DNA of 6,028 bases, from NCBI GenBank assembly GCA_900551655.1, contig URWM01000106.1, forward strand, positions 1 through 6,028. Direction: 5' to 3'. Under the pieces are notes generated by a model that searched no databases, was not told the origin of the DNA, and saw only the letters and a program-made list of their open reading frames with translations. Made by a program: the position numbers and the translations under genes. This DNA is from an uncultured Collinsella sp. (GTDB lineage: Bacteria > Actinomycetota > Coriobacteriia > Coriobacteriales > Coriobacteriaceae). Shown here in pieces: positions 1-6,028 of this stretch. How positions within the stretch are numbered: the first letter of the stretch is position 1; each line of letters starts with the position of its first letter.

Positions 1-47
1 GAGATTCCTCTACGTCTCGTGGGCTCGGAGATGTGTATAAGAGACAG
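1..47 (+). other. Synthetic Nextera i7 adapter (library artefact), left end
   Basis: This is not genomic DNA. Reading inward there is the end of the P7 flow-cell sequence (gagat), an 8-base index TCCTCTAC (6-13), the linker GTCTCGTGGGCTCGG (14-28) and the 19-base Tn5 mosaic end AGATGTGTATAAGAGACAG (29-47). I recognise these as Illumina Nextera parts; the index in its sequenced orientation is GTAGAGGA, which I recall as N712. Bases 2-47 are the exact reverse complement of 5983-6028. The inverted terminal repeats are therefore an adapter pair and should not be read as a transposon. Confidence 0.97.
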
Positions 48-99
48 TTTTGATTTTTCGGGCTTAGCGTAGTCTCAGGTCATATTCACCTCTCGACTG

Positions 100-106
100 A
101 AAGGGG
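100..106 (+). promoter_or_regulatory. Ribosome binding site of the exported zinc-ribbon protein
   Basis: The purine run AAAGGGG ends five bases before the ATG at 112. It supports that ATG, rather than the internal GTG at 248, as the true start. No convincing -35/-10 pair was found in the 64 genomic bases upstream (48-111), so the promoter probably lies partly or wholly outside the fragment. Confidence 0.55.
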
Positions 107-111
107 CAACC

Positions 112-1756
112 ATGCCAAGAACAAGAAAAATGAAATGGGGGGGGGCTTCTAATAGCCGGCCTGGCGCTGGCCGCTAGCCTTATTGTCGCGCCGCTGGGCG
201 CCTATGCTGACGACGTCCCCACGCCGGAATTCAAAGAAACATATACGGTGGAAAGCGCTGAGCGTGCTGTGTGCCGATCTTTATCTGGGAAGTACATCGT
301 CTTTAACGAGGATAATAATGGTGACCCCGGCGATTATGGAACGGTTTTAAACGTTGAAGACGGAACGCAGAAGCGTGTCAAAATGTCCCTCGAGAACAGC
401 TGGGATGGTTACTGCTGCTTCTCTTCTAATGAAAAGACGTTATATGCGTACGACGAGGATAGCCTGTCAGTTACCGCCTACGATTTGAACTCAAATAAAT
501 CAAAGACTTATAAGCTTGGAAATTCCGTTATTTCAGATGGCCGTGCAGCGAGATTTCAGCTGTCTGAAGACGGAAAATCATTCCTATTTATTTCGGGTTC
601 TCGATCGATTCAGTTTTGTAAGTACAATTTCGAAAAAGATGAGATTGAGGAGCAATTTGCTATAGATGATGATACTCTTGGCGTTGAGCCCTCTTCTGAG
701 GTAATACGAGACGACTACTGGCTGTCTTCGGATGGTATGTACGGATACATAGTGTTCGATGGGTCTGAAGATGGCAAAAGTTGCAATAAAATAGTTACCT
801 ATGACTTGGACACAGCTTCGATTGCCAATATCGTTAGCGTTGAACTGGATACGGAAAACAGTTATGGAGCCGTCTATCCTTTGGGCCTTTGTTTTTCCGG
901 CATTCCAATTACTTCGGACAAAGGCACCGTCCTTAACAACGGCGCTCTGTTGTCGAAGAATGGCGAAATGACAAATGATGCTGTTTGCGGTCTTTCAGAG
1001 CCTGACTACCCGAATGAAGATGATGGCATCTGCTCGGTTAATTCGAGCGGTTCATTGGCTTTAATTGCGCAGGGTAATGATACTTCTTCTGACGAAGTCG
1101 CGGTATATGATTGCGCTTCGGGCAAGCAGCGGGAGAAAGTAAAGCCGTCTAGTCCGGTTGGCGCTTATGGTTCATTGTCCAATGATGGTCGATATGTGCT
1201 CGGAATAAAAACTAATTCTGATAATAATGACAAGATGGTATTGCTTGATATAAATAAGAACGTTGCTTCTAAGACGCCTTTAAAGAGCGGAAGGAGTGTG
1301 GACGAGCTCTGGTTTGCTGATGACGATACGCTGGTTTGTTGTATGGGTTCTGCCAAAAAGGGCATCCGGGTTGAAGTGTACAAGTCGAACATTGCACGAA
1401 GTCCTCTAAAAACAGCGTTATCTGAAAAGGCAGAAGAGTCTTTCTTGCACAGTCCTGTTATTATCGGCGCAATTGCCGTTGCATTGGCTGTTGTCGTTAT
1501 CGTCGTCGTATTTGTCGTCCGAAGGAAGATGGCGTCTTGCGTAGCCACTGATTCTCAGGCGGTCCCTCCGAGATCCGCTTCCGACTCGCATCTTAGCCCT
1601 TTGCGCCAGCAGGGCTCGCCTCGGTTTAATGGCGCGCAGCAATTCCAGCAGGCTGCAACCCCTATGGATGGGCCGCACTTCTGTGCTTCATGTGGCACTC
1701 CGCTTGTTCCCGATGCAAAGTTCTGTCCTCATTGCGGCACCCCGATAAAACGTTAA
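112..1756 (+). CDS. Exported beta-propeller-like protein with one TM helix and C-terminal zinc ribbon (apparent frameshift in signal peptide)
   Basis: I do not recognise a named family for the whole protein. The ATG at 112 opens MPRTRKMKWGG, but the frame then hits a stop at 175. Removing one G from the nine-G run (137-145) joins it to the long frame and gives a 547-residue protein. That protein has a basic n-region, a hydrophobic core LLIAGLALAASLIVAPLG and a likely signal peptidase I site AYA|DD (after residue 32). Residues about 50-430 contain repeated units such as LSEDGKSFLF (150-159), LSSDGMYGYIVF (204-215) and LSNDGRYVLG (355-364), each followed by a strand ending in xxYD or LLD. This is the pattern of WD40-like/TolB-type propellers. 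A strong TM helix (about 449-469) is followed by RRK, so the tail is cytoplasmic. The tail is a Ser/Pro/Gln-rich linker ending in a CxxC-CxxC zinc ribbon (C524, C527, C538, C541). The role is unknown; sensing or surface binding coupled to an inner zinc ribbon is inference. The intact part as written runs from GTG 248, which lacks a signal peptide. Confidence 0.8.
137..145 (+). repeat. Nine-G homopolymer at the frameshift point in the signal peptide
   Basis: Nine consecutive G follow TGAAAT. With nine, the upstream ATG frame ends at the TAG at 175; with eight, the signal peptide reads straight into the 502-codon body. The reading frame on both sides is clearly coding, so the tract is the site of a one-base slip. 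It may be a sequencing or PCR homopolymer error, or a genuine slippable phase-variation tract. The sequence alone cannot decide. Confidence 0.85.
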
Positions 1757-1784
1757 CTGCGATACCGTGCCAACGCGCATAGTT

Positions 1785-1840
1785 AAACAAAAAGCCCAGC
1801 TGACTGCATTATGAAAATGTAATCAGCTGGGTCATTGTTT
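1785..1840. terminator. Bidirectional intrinsic terminator between convergent genes
   Basis: A perfect 9-bp stem pairs CCCAGCTGA (1795-1803) with TCAGCTGGG (1823-1831). It continues inward with further pairs (1805-1810 with 1816-1821, one G-T) to a five-base loop ATGAA (1811-1815). The flanks AAACAA (1785-1790) and TTGTTT (1835-1840) can also pair. On the - strand the stem is followed by CTTTTTGTTT, a good U-tract, so it should stop transcripts from the rlmD side well. On the + strand the tail is only TCATTGTTT, so termination of the exported-protein gene is probably weaker. The remaining gap to rlmD (1841-1959) shows no other feature I can support. Confidence 0.8.
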
Positions 1841-1959
1841 GGTGGCTTGTACCGCTTTCCAGTCTCGTCGGTTTCGACTTGCACGACAAAAAGGAGGCGG
1901 GGTTAAACCATCGAGCATCGAATGATTATCTAATCCCCATTTCTCATAAAATCATGCGG

Positions 1960-3273
1960 TTAGTTGCGCTTGAGGTGGACGACGGTTTCGCAGTGGAAGG
2001 TTTGCGGGAATAGGTCGACCGGCGTGATCTTGACGGGGGAGAAGGTGCCCTCCTCGACAAAGCGCTTGAGGTCGCGGGCCAGAGTTGCCGGGTCGCAGCT
2101 CACGTAGGCGACATCGCGGGCACTCGTGCTCGCGATGAGGTCTATGGCCTCGGGGGCGAGGCCCGCACGCGGCGGGTCGACCACCAAGACGTCGGCATCC
2201 TGGTCGGGGAACTCGCGCACCGCGTCTCCGCCAATGACGTCGACGTTATTGAGCTTGTTGATCTCGAGGTTGCGGCGCAGGTCGCGCACGGCCGGGCCGT
2301 AGGCCTCGACGGCGGCGACAAAGTCGCAGCGGCGGGCGAGCGGCAGGGTAAAGGTGCCGGCGCCGCAGTATAGGTCCACGGCCAGCTCGTCTTCCTGCGG
2401 ATTGAGGGCGTCCATAACGAGCTCGATCAAAATCTCGGCGCCTTTGGTGTTGACTTGGAAGAACGACGGGGCAGACAAGCGCATCTGGCCCTCGGCGATA
2501 TTCTCGGTCCAGGAGCCCTCACCGGCGAGCATCTCCACCTTAGAGACGCGGCGGGCCTTCTTCTCGCCCTTGCTCATGACGCCCACGACGCTCGTGGGGT
2601 GTACGGCGTCTGCCAGCACGCGCGAGACCTGCGAGCGCGGGAAGGAGCCTGTGGGCGTCCAAAGCGCGACCTCGAGTGCCTTGGTGCGACGCGAGGCGCG
2701 AATGCCCACACGTTCCAGACCCAGGTCGTGGCTGCCGCTCAGATAGTTGAGCGCGCCGACGACCGATTTGAGCGCCTTGGGAAAACGCTTATCGAACAGC
2801 GGGCACGCATCGACGGTCACGATTTTGCTGGGGTCGACACCGTGCATGCCAAGACGCACGCGGCCGTTGACGACGGTCGGTTCGAGCTCGATTTTATTGC
2901 GGTAGCCCCAGTCGTCCTTGGTGTGGCGGATGGGCTGTACCAGCTCATCGACCTGCTCAGGAGCGAACTTGCCGATGCGCTCGAGCGTGGAGCGCAGGTT
3001 TTGCTCCTTGGCGGCGAGCTGCGCCGTGCGTGAGAGATTGCCCCACGAGCAGCCGCCGCAGATGCCCACGAAGGGACAGGGAGGCTGAATGCGATCGGGG
3101 CTTGGCTCCAGAATCTCGGTGGTGCGGGCGCGCATGAACGACTTGCCGTCCTGTACGACCTCGGCCTCGACGGTGTCGCCTGCCACGGCGCCCTGCACAA
3201 AGACGGCCTTGCCGTTGTCGGCATGTGCCAGACCGTCGGTGCCGTACGTCATCGATTCTATGGTGAGCTTCAT
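1960..3273 (-). CDS. rlmD: 23S rRNA (uracil-C5)-methyltransferase, RlmD/RumA family
   Basis: The enzyme transfers a methyl group from S-adenosylmethionine to C5 of a uracil in 23S rRNA (U1939 in E. coli for RlmD). The 437-residue protein is of usual length. An N-terminal TRAM RNA-binding domain spans about residues 2-56. The [4Fe-4S] ligands are C66, C72 and C75 (CPFVGICGGC) plus C157 (DACPLF). The SAM domain shows FFQVN (271-275), DLYCGAG (300-306) and DPPRAG (366-371). The catalytic nucleophile is C393 in YVSCDPATLARDL, and the general-base glutamate is E429 in FPQTFHCETV. The start ATG at 3271-3273 is chosen over the one at 3349-3351 because the longer version would translate the loop and stem of the ppk terminator and has no ribosome site. 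The family is clear. Exact target specificity is not, because Gram-positive relatives (RlmCD) can methylate both U747 and U1939. Confidence 0.93.
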   Translation of the reverse strand: MKLTIESMTYGTDGLAHADNGKAVFVQGAVAGDTVEAEVVQDGKSFMRARTTEILEPSPDRIQPPCPFVGICGGCSWGNLSRTAQLAAKEQNLRSTLERIGKFAPEQVDELVQPIRHTKDDWGYRNKIELEPTVVNGRVRLGMHGVDPSKIVTVDACPLFDKRFPKALKSVVGALNYLSGSHDLGLERVGIRASRRTKALEVALWTPTGSFPRSQVSRVLADAVHPTSVVGVMSKGEKKARRVSKVEMLAGEGSWTENIAEGQMRLSAPSFFQVNTKGAEILIELVMDALNPQEDELAVDLYCGAGTFTLPLARRCDFVAAVEAYGPAVRDLRRNLEINKLNNVDVIGGDAVREFPDQDADVLVVDPPRAGLAPEAIDLIASTSARDVAYVSCDPATLARDLKRFVEEGTFSPVKITPVDLFPQTFHCETVVHLKRN

Positions 3274-3275
3274 AT

Positions 3276-3283
3276 TCCTGCCT
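3276..3283 (-). promoter_or_regulatory. Ribosome binding site fixing the rlmD start
   Basis: On the - strand AGGCAGGA sits just before the ATG at 3273, with its first AGG seven bases upstream. The in-frame ATG at 3286-3288 and the one at 3349-3351 lack any such purine run. This makes 3273 the best start. Confidence 0.55.
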
Positions 3284-3320
3284 GCCATTCGCGGTTTTGT
3301 TCGCAACCATGGTAGCAGGG

Positions 3321-3364
3321 AAAAGCGCCCCGTATCTGGGGCATTCCTCAAATACGGGGCGCTT
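3321..3364 (-). terminator. Intrinsic terminator of ppk1
   Basis: A perfect 13-bp inverted repeat pairs AAGCGCCCCGTAT (3323-3335) with ATACGGGGCGCTT (3352-3364) around a 16-base loop. On the - strand it begins ten bases after the ppk stop codon and ends in TTTT followed by CCC. The short U-tract is offset by the long GC-rich stem. It ends about 48 bases before the rlmD start, so rlmD most likely has its own promoter in that short gap, or relies on read-through. I could not identify a convincing promoter there. Confidence 0.85.
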
Positions 3365-3374
3365 CTACAAACGT

Positions 3375-5876
3375 CTATTTCGTCTTGCCGGTAATGAGCG
3401 TCTTAAGACCCAGGCCGATCAGACCCAGTCCCATGCGCACGCGACCGGGGCGATGGCGCTCGATGGCCTTGGTCTTGCCGGTGGGCTTATCGCGACGGGC
3501 GTTCGGCTCGGGTGCGGGCTTGGTGACCTGCGGCTCGGGCCGAGGTACAGGTGCGGGCTTGGGTTCAATGACGGTCGCCTGGACCTTCTGAACCTCGGGC
3601 GCTTTCTCCGCGGCGGGCCCTGCGGCAGCCTCGGGCTCATTCACCGGGGGAGCGGCAACCGCTTCCGGTTTGGCAACTGCCCTATGTTCAACCTCGGCCT
3701 GAATAGCCTCCTCGGCCACACGTTCCTTCTCCTGCGCACGCTGCTGCGCGGCGGCCTCGGCGTTGCGATACGCACGCTCCAGCAGAGCTTCCTGCGAGTT
3801 GAAGGGCTTCTCGTCCTCTTTGCGCTCCACCGGAACCCAGGTGCCGTCACTCGTCAGGCTGCGTGCCTTCACGTTGTCGCGCAGTTGCATGCCCATGTAC
3901 TCGTGCACCAGGGCGCGGCAGGTGGGGTCGAGCACGGGGAAGGCAATCTCCACGCGGTGCTCGGTGTTGCGCGTCATCATGTCGGCCGAGCTCAGATAGA
4001 TCATGTCAGAGTCCACGCCAAAGGCGTAAACGCGCGCATGCTCCAAAAAGCGTCCGACGATAGAACGGACATGCACGTTCTCGGTCTTGCCCGGAACGCC
4101 CGGCTTGAGGCACGAGATGCCGCGGATGATCATGTCCACGCGGACTCCTGCGCACGACGCCTCGGCGATCTTGTCGATGACCTCGCGGTCGGTGAGTGAG
4201 TTGAGCTTAAAGAACACACGGGCGGGCTCGCCAGCGAGGGCGCGCTGGATCTCGCGATCCAGGCCGCGCATGATGAGCGGCTTCAGGCCGACCGGCGCCA
4301 CGCCCAGGAAGCGGTAATCGCCGCGCAGGTTGCCCAGCGACAGGTTGCGGAAGAACAAGTTGGCGTCCTCGCCGATGCCGGGATGGGCGGTCATGAGCAT
4401 AAAGTCGCTGTAGAGCTTGGCCGTCTTCTCGTTAAAGTTGCCGGTGCCCAAAAGCGTCAGGCGTGTAAGCGCCATGCCCTCGCGATAGGTGAGCTGGCAG
4501 ATCTTGGAGTGGCACTTAAAGCCCTCGGAGCCGTAGATGACGGTGCAGCCCGCTTCTTCCAGACGCTCGGCCCACTCGATGTTGTTCTGCTCGTCAAAGC
4601 GGGCGCGGAGCTCCATGAGCACCGTGACCTCTTTGCCGTTCTCGGCTGCATCGATCAGCGACTCGCACAGGCGGCTCTGCTTGGCCACGCGGTAGAGCGT
4701 GATTCGCAGCGAGATGCACTCGGGGTCGTAGGCTGCTTCGTGCACCAGGTCCAAGAACGGGTTCATGGCCTCGTAAGGGTAAAAGAGCAGCTTGTCGTGT
4801 TGCAGCACCTGCTCGCGTATGGAGCGGGCCATATCGATGGTGGGGTTGGGCTGCGGCTTAAACGGCGTAAAGAGCAGCTCGTTGCGCAGGTGCTCGGGAA
4901 TCTTGCCCTCAATGCCAAAGACATAGCCCAGGTTGAGCGGGATATCGCAGGTAAAGACCGAGCGACGCGAGAGCTCGAGCGCCTTGCGGATAGTCTTGAG
5001 CGTTGGCTTTTCGAGCGAGCCCGATACGGCGAGCACCACCGGCTGCAGGCGCAGGCGCTTCTTGAGGATGCGCTTCATGTGCTGGCGGTAATCCTCTTCT
5101 TCCTCGACGCCCTCGCCGTCCGGGTCGATATCGGCATTGCGGGTGACGCGGATCAGCGCGCGATCCAGCGGCTTATAGGAGCCAAAGCAGCTGTCCAGGC
5201 AGGCGAGGATGACGTCCTCGAGCAGAATGTAGGAGTAGGTGCCGGTGGGCGAGGGGATCTCGACCACGCGGTTCATCGAGGCGGGAATCTCGATCAGGCC
5301 CAGCAGACTTTCCTCGTCGGTGACGCCGTCCAGGCCGCACGCCAGGTAGAGCGCGCCGTTGCGCAGGTTGGGGAAGGGGTGGCGCGGGTCAATGACCAGC
5401 GGTGAGATAACCGGCGACACGTAGGCCTGGAAGTAGCGGGTTACAAAGGTGCGCTCCTCGGGCGTAAGCGAATCGATCCGGGCGCGGTGAACGCCCAGGG
5501 TGTCGAGCTTGCCCTCGATGTTCTTAAAGATGGACTCCCAACGGGTAAGGAGCCCGGGCATTTCGGCCATGACAGCATCAACCTGTTCGGAGGCGGTCAT
5601 ATTGCTCTTGTTGTCAACAGGCTGTTTTTTGAGCTCTGCCAGATCGGACAGGCCGCCCACGCGCACCATAAGGAATTCGTCGAGGTTGGACTCGAAAATC
5701 GACACGAACTTTAGACGCTCGAACAGCGGAACGGTTTCGTCGAAGGCTTCGTCAAGCACGCGGTTGTCAAAGCGCAGCCAGCTAAGCTCTCGGTTTTGCG
5801 TGTACGAGAAGTCGCGCGGCGGCTTGCGCAGCTTAGCGGCCTTTTGCTTCTTTTCGATTTTGCTCGGCATATGCAT
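3375..5876 (-). CDS. ppk1: Polyphosphate kinase 1 with long C-terminal extension
   Basis: PPK1 reversibly moves the gamma phosphate of ATP onto polyphosphate through a phosphohistidine. The 833-residue product carries the N-terminal domain (NRELSWLRFDNRVLDEA, 28-44; FESNLDEFLMVRVGGL, 61-76) and the middle domain (RHPFPNLRNGALYLA, 165-179). Its catalytic domains carry the Mg-binding arginines R396 (TLYR) and R426 (RARFDE), the phosphorylated histidine H456 (KCHSK) and the later SIVGRFLEHARVY with H613. Spacings among these match E. coli R375, R405, H435 and H592 exactly. The E. coli H454 equivalent is L475 (TLLGTGNFNEK), an unusual substitution. The conserved core ends near residue 690. Beyond it are a charged, helix-prone stretch (about 695-735), a Pro/Ala/Glu/Lys linker (736-800) and a basic tail with MGLGLIGLGLKTLITG (815-830). 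Usual PPK1 length is about 690-720, so the tail is extra. Start at 5876 or two codons later (ATGCATATG); neither has a strong ribosome site. No ppx gene is seen within the window. Confidence 0.95.
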   Translation of the reverse strand: MHMPSKIEKKQKAAKLRKPPRDFSYTQNRELSWLRFDNRVLDEAFDETVPLFERLKFVSIFESNLDEFLMVRVGGLSDLAELKKQPVDNKSNMTASEQVDAVMAEMPGLLTRWESIFKNIEGKLDTLGVHRARIDSLTPEERTFVTRYFQAYVSPVISPLVIDPRHPFPNLRNGALYLACGLDGVTDEESLLGLIEIPASMNRVVEIPSPTGTYSYILLEDVILACLDSCFGSYKPLDRALIRVTRNADIDPDGEGVEEEEDYRQHMKRILKKRLRLQPVVLAVSGSLEKPTLKTIRKALELSRRSVFTCDIPLNLGYVFGIEGKIPEHLRNELLFTPFKPQPNPTIDMARSIREQVLQHDKLLFYPYEAMNPFLDLVHEAAYDPECISLRITLYRVAKQSRLCESLIDAAENGKEVTVLMELRARFDEQNNIEWAERLEEAGCTVIYGSEGFKCHSKICQLTYREGMALTRLTLLGTGNFNEKTAKLYSDFMLMTAHPGIGEDANLFFRNLSLGNLRGDYRFLGVAPVGLKPLIMRGLDREIQRALAGEPARVFFKLNSLTDREVIDKIAEASCAGVRVDMIIRGISCLKPGVPGKTENVHVRSIVGRFLEHARVYAFGVDSDMIYLSSADMMTRNTEHRVEIAFPVLDPTCRALVHEYMGMQLRDNVKARSLTSDGTWVPVERKEDEKPFNSQEALLERAYRNAEAAAQQRAQEKERVAEEAIQAEVEHRAVAKPEAVAAPPVNEPEAAAGPAAEKAPEVQKVQATVIEPKPAPVPRPEPQVTKPAPEPNARRDKPTGKTKAIERHRPGRVRMGLGLIGLGLKTLITGKTK

Positions 5877-5905
5877 CTGTCCGTTCAGTCCCTGCAGGGG
5901 ACGGT

Positions 5906-5934
5906 AGCCTAACTCTAATTCACTATTGTCTCAA
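5906..5934 (-). promoter_or_regulatory. Putative sigma-70-type promoter of ppk1
   Basis: On the - strand TTGAGA (5934-5929, five of six to TTGACA) is followed after exactly 17 bases by TAGGCT (5911-5906), which keeps the key first T, the A and the last T of TATAAT. A start site near 5899 would give a leader of roughly 20-25 bases. The region is locally AT-rich compared with its surroundings. I see no convincing Pho-box repeat. The remaining upstream genomic bases (5935-5982) hold nothing I can name. Confidence 0.4.
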
Positions 5935-5982
5935 TTTAGCCGACCGCCGGCACGGACGTATCTCGTGAACGGTATCTTTACC

Positions 5983-6028
5983 CTGTCTCTTATACACATC
6001 TCCGAGCCCACGAGACGTAGAGGAATCT
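5983..6028 (-). other. Synthetic Nextera i7 adapter (library artefact), right end
   Basis: Going outward there is the mosaic end CTGTCTCTTATACACATCT (5983-6001), the linker (6002-6016), the index GTAGAGGA (6017-6024) and ATCT from the P7 end. It is the exact reverse complement of bases 2-47. Both ends carry the same i7-side adapter rather than an i5/i7 pair. This suggests the window is a whole tagmented and amplified molecule read end to end, not a trimmed assembly contig. Confidence 0.97.

Noticed and set aside
1892..1924. AGGAGG followed by an ATG at 1922 on the + strand as a small gene
   Set aside because: The ATG frame ends after three codons and the spacing is about 24 bases. No other start follows at a workable distance.
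2354..3033. + strand open frames (130 and 192 aa) and - strand off-frame ORFs over rlmD
   Set aside because: The rlmD frame carries every expected motif across this stretch, and these frames have biased composition typical of shadow ORFs.
3297..5405. Long + strand open frames (300 aa at 3297-4199 and 340 aa at 4383-5405) opposite ppk
   Set aside because: They are antisense shadows of GC-rich ppk codons. They resemble no known protein, are His/Arg/Gly/Leu-rich, and one begins across the ppk terminator.
5888..5902. Hairpin GTCCC-TGCAG-GGGAC in the ppk leader as a regulatory element
   Set aside because: The stem is only five base pairs and would overlap the predicted transcription start, so it is likely incomplete in the mRNA.
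5939..5951. Inverted repeat GCCG/CGGC upstream of the ppk promoter as an operator
   Set aside because: Four-base arms in GC-rich DNA are expected by chance.
1..6028. Apparent transposon with 46-base terminal inverted repeats and Tn5-like mosaic ends
   Set aside because: The repeats contain Nextera linker and index sequences, and no transposase is present.

Overview
The window is a single DNA fragment bounded on both sides by a synthetic library adapter. Bases 1-47 and 5983-6028 are the Illumina Nextera i7-side adapter in inverted orientation (Tn5 mosaic end, linker, 8-base index). The biological sequence is therefore about 48-5982. The inserts are mostly GC-rich (about 67% in sampled ppk lines), with leaderless-looking, well-separated genes and short intrinsic terminators. 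Protein style and composition suggest a high-GC gut actinomycete of the Coriobacteriia (Collinsella-like). That placement is inference from composition and recognition, not from a search.

Layout: (1) On the + strand at 112-1756 lies a gene for an exported protein with a beta-propeller-like ectodomain, one transmembrane helix and a cytoplasmic C-terminal zinc ribbon. Its signal peptide is out of frame with the body by one base at a run of nine G (137-145), so as written the gene is broken. This is either a homopolymer sequencing error or a slippable tract. (2) A bidirectional hairpin terminator sits at 1785-1840, between the convergent genes. (3) On the - strand at 1960-3273 is an RlmD/RumA-family 23S rRNA m5U methyltransferase with all Fe-S and catalytic residues visible. 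(4) A strong 13-bp hairpin terminator at 3321-3364 ends ppk transcription before rlmD. (5) On the - strand at 3375-5876 is polyphosphate kinase 1, with a roughly 140-residue low-complexity C-terminal extension and a leucine where E. coli PPK1 has His454. (6) A putative ppk promoter lies at 5906-5934.

The three genes do not form an operon. The ppk terminator separates ppk from rlmD, and the exported protein is convergent with rlmD. No functional link among polyphosphate synthesis, rRNA methylation and the membrane protein is evident from the window. No RNA genes, CRISPR arrays, natural insertion sequences or attachment sites were seen. The observations most worth following are the G9 frameshift, the exported propeller/zinc-ribbon protein with its AT-rich core between GC-rich ends, and the two departures of the PPK1 from the family norm.
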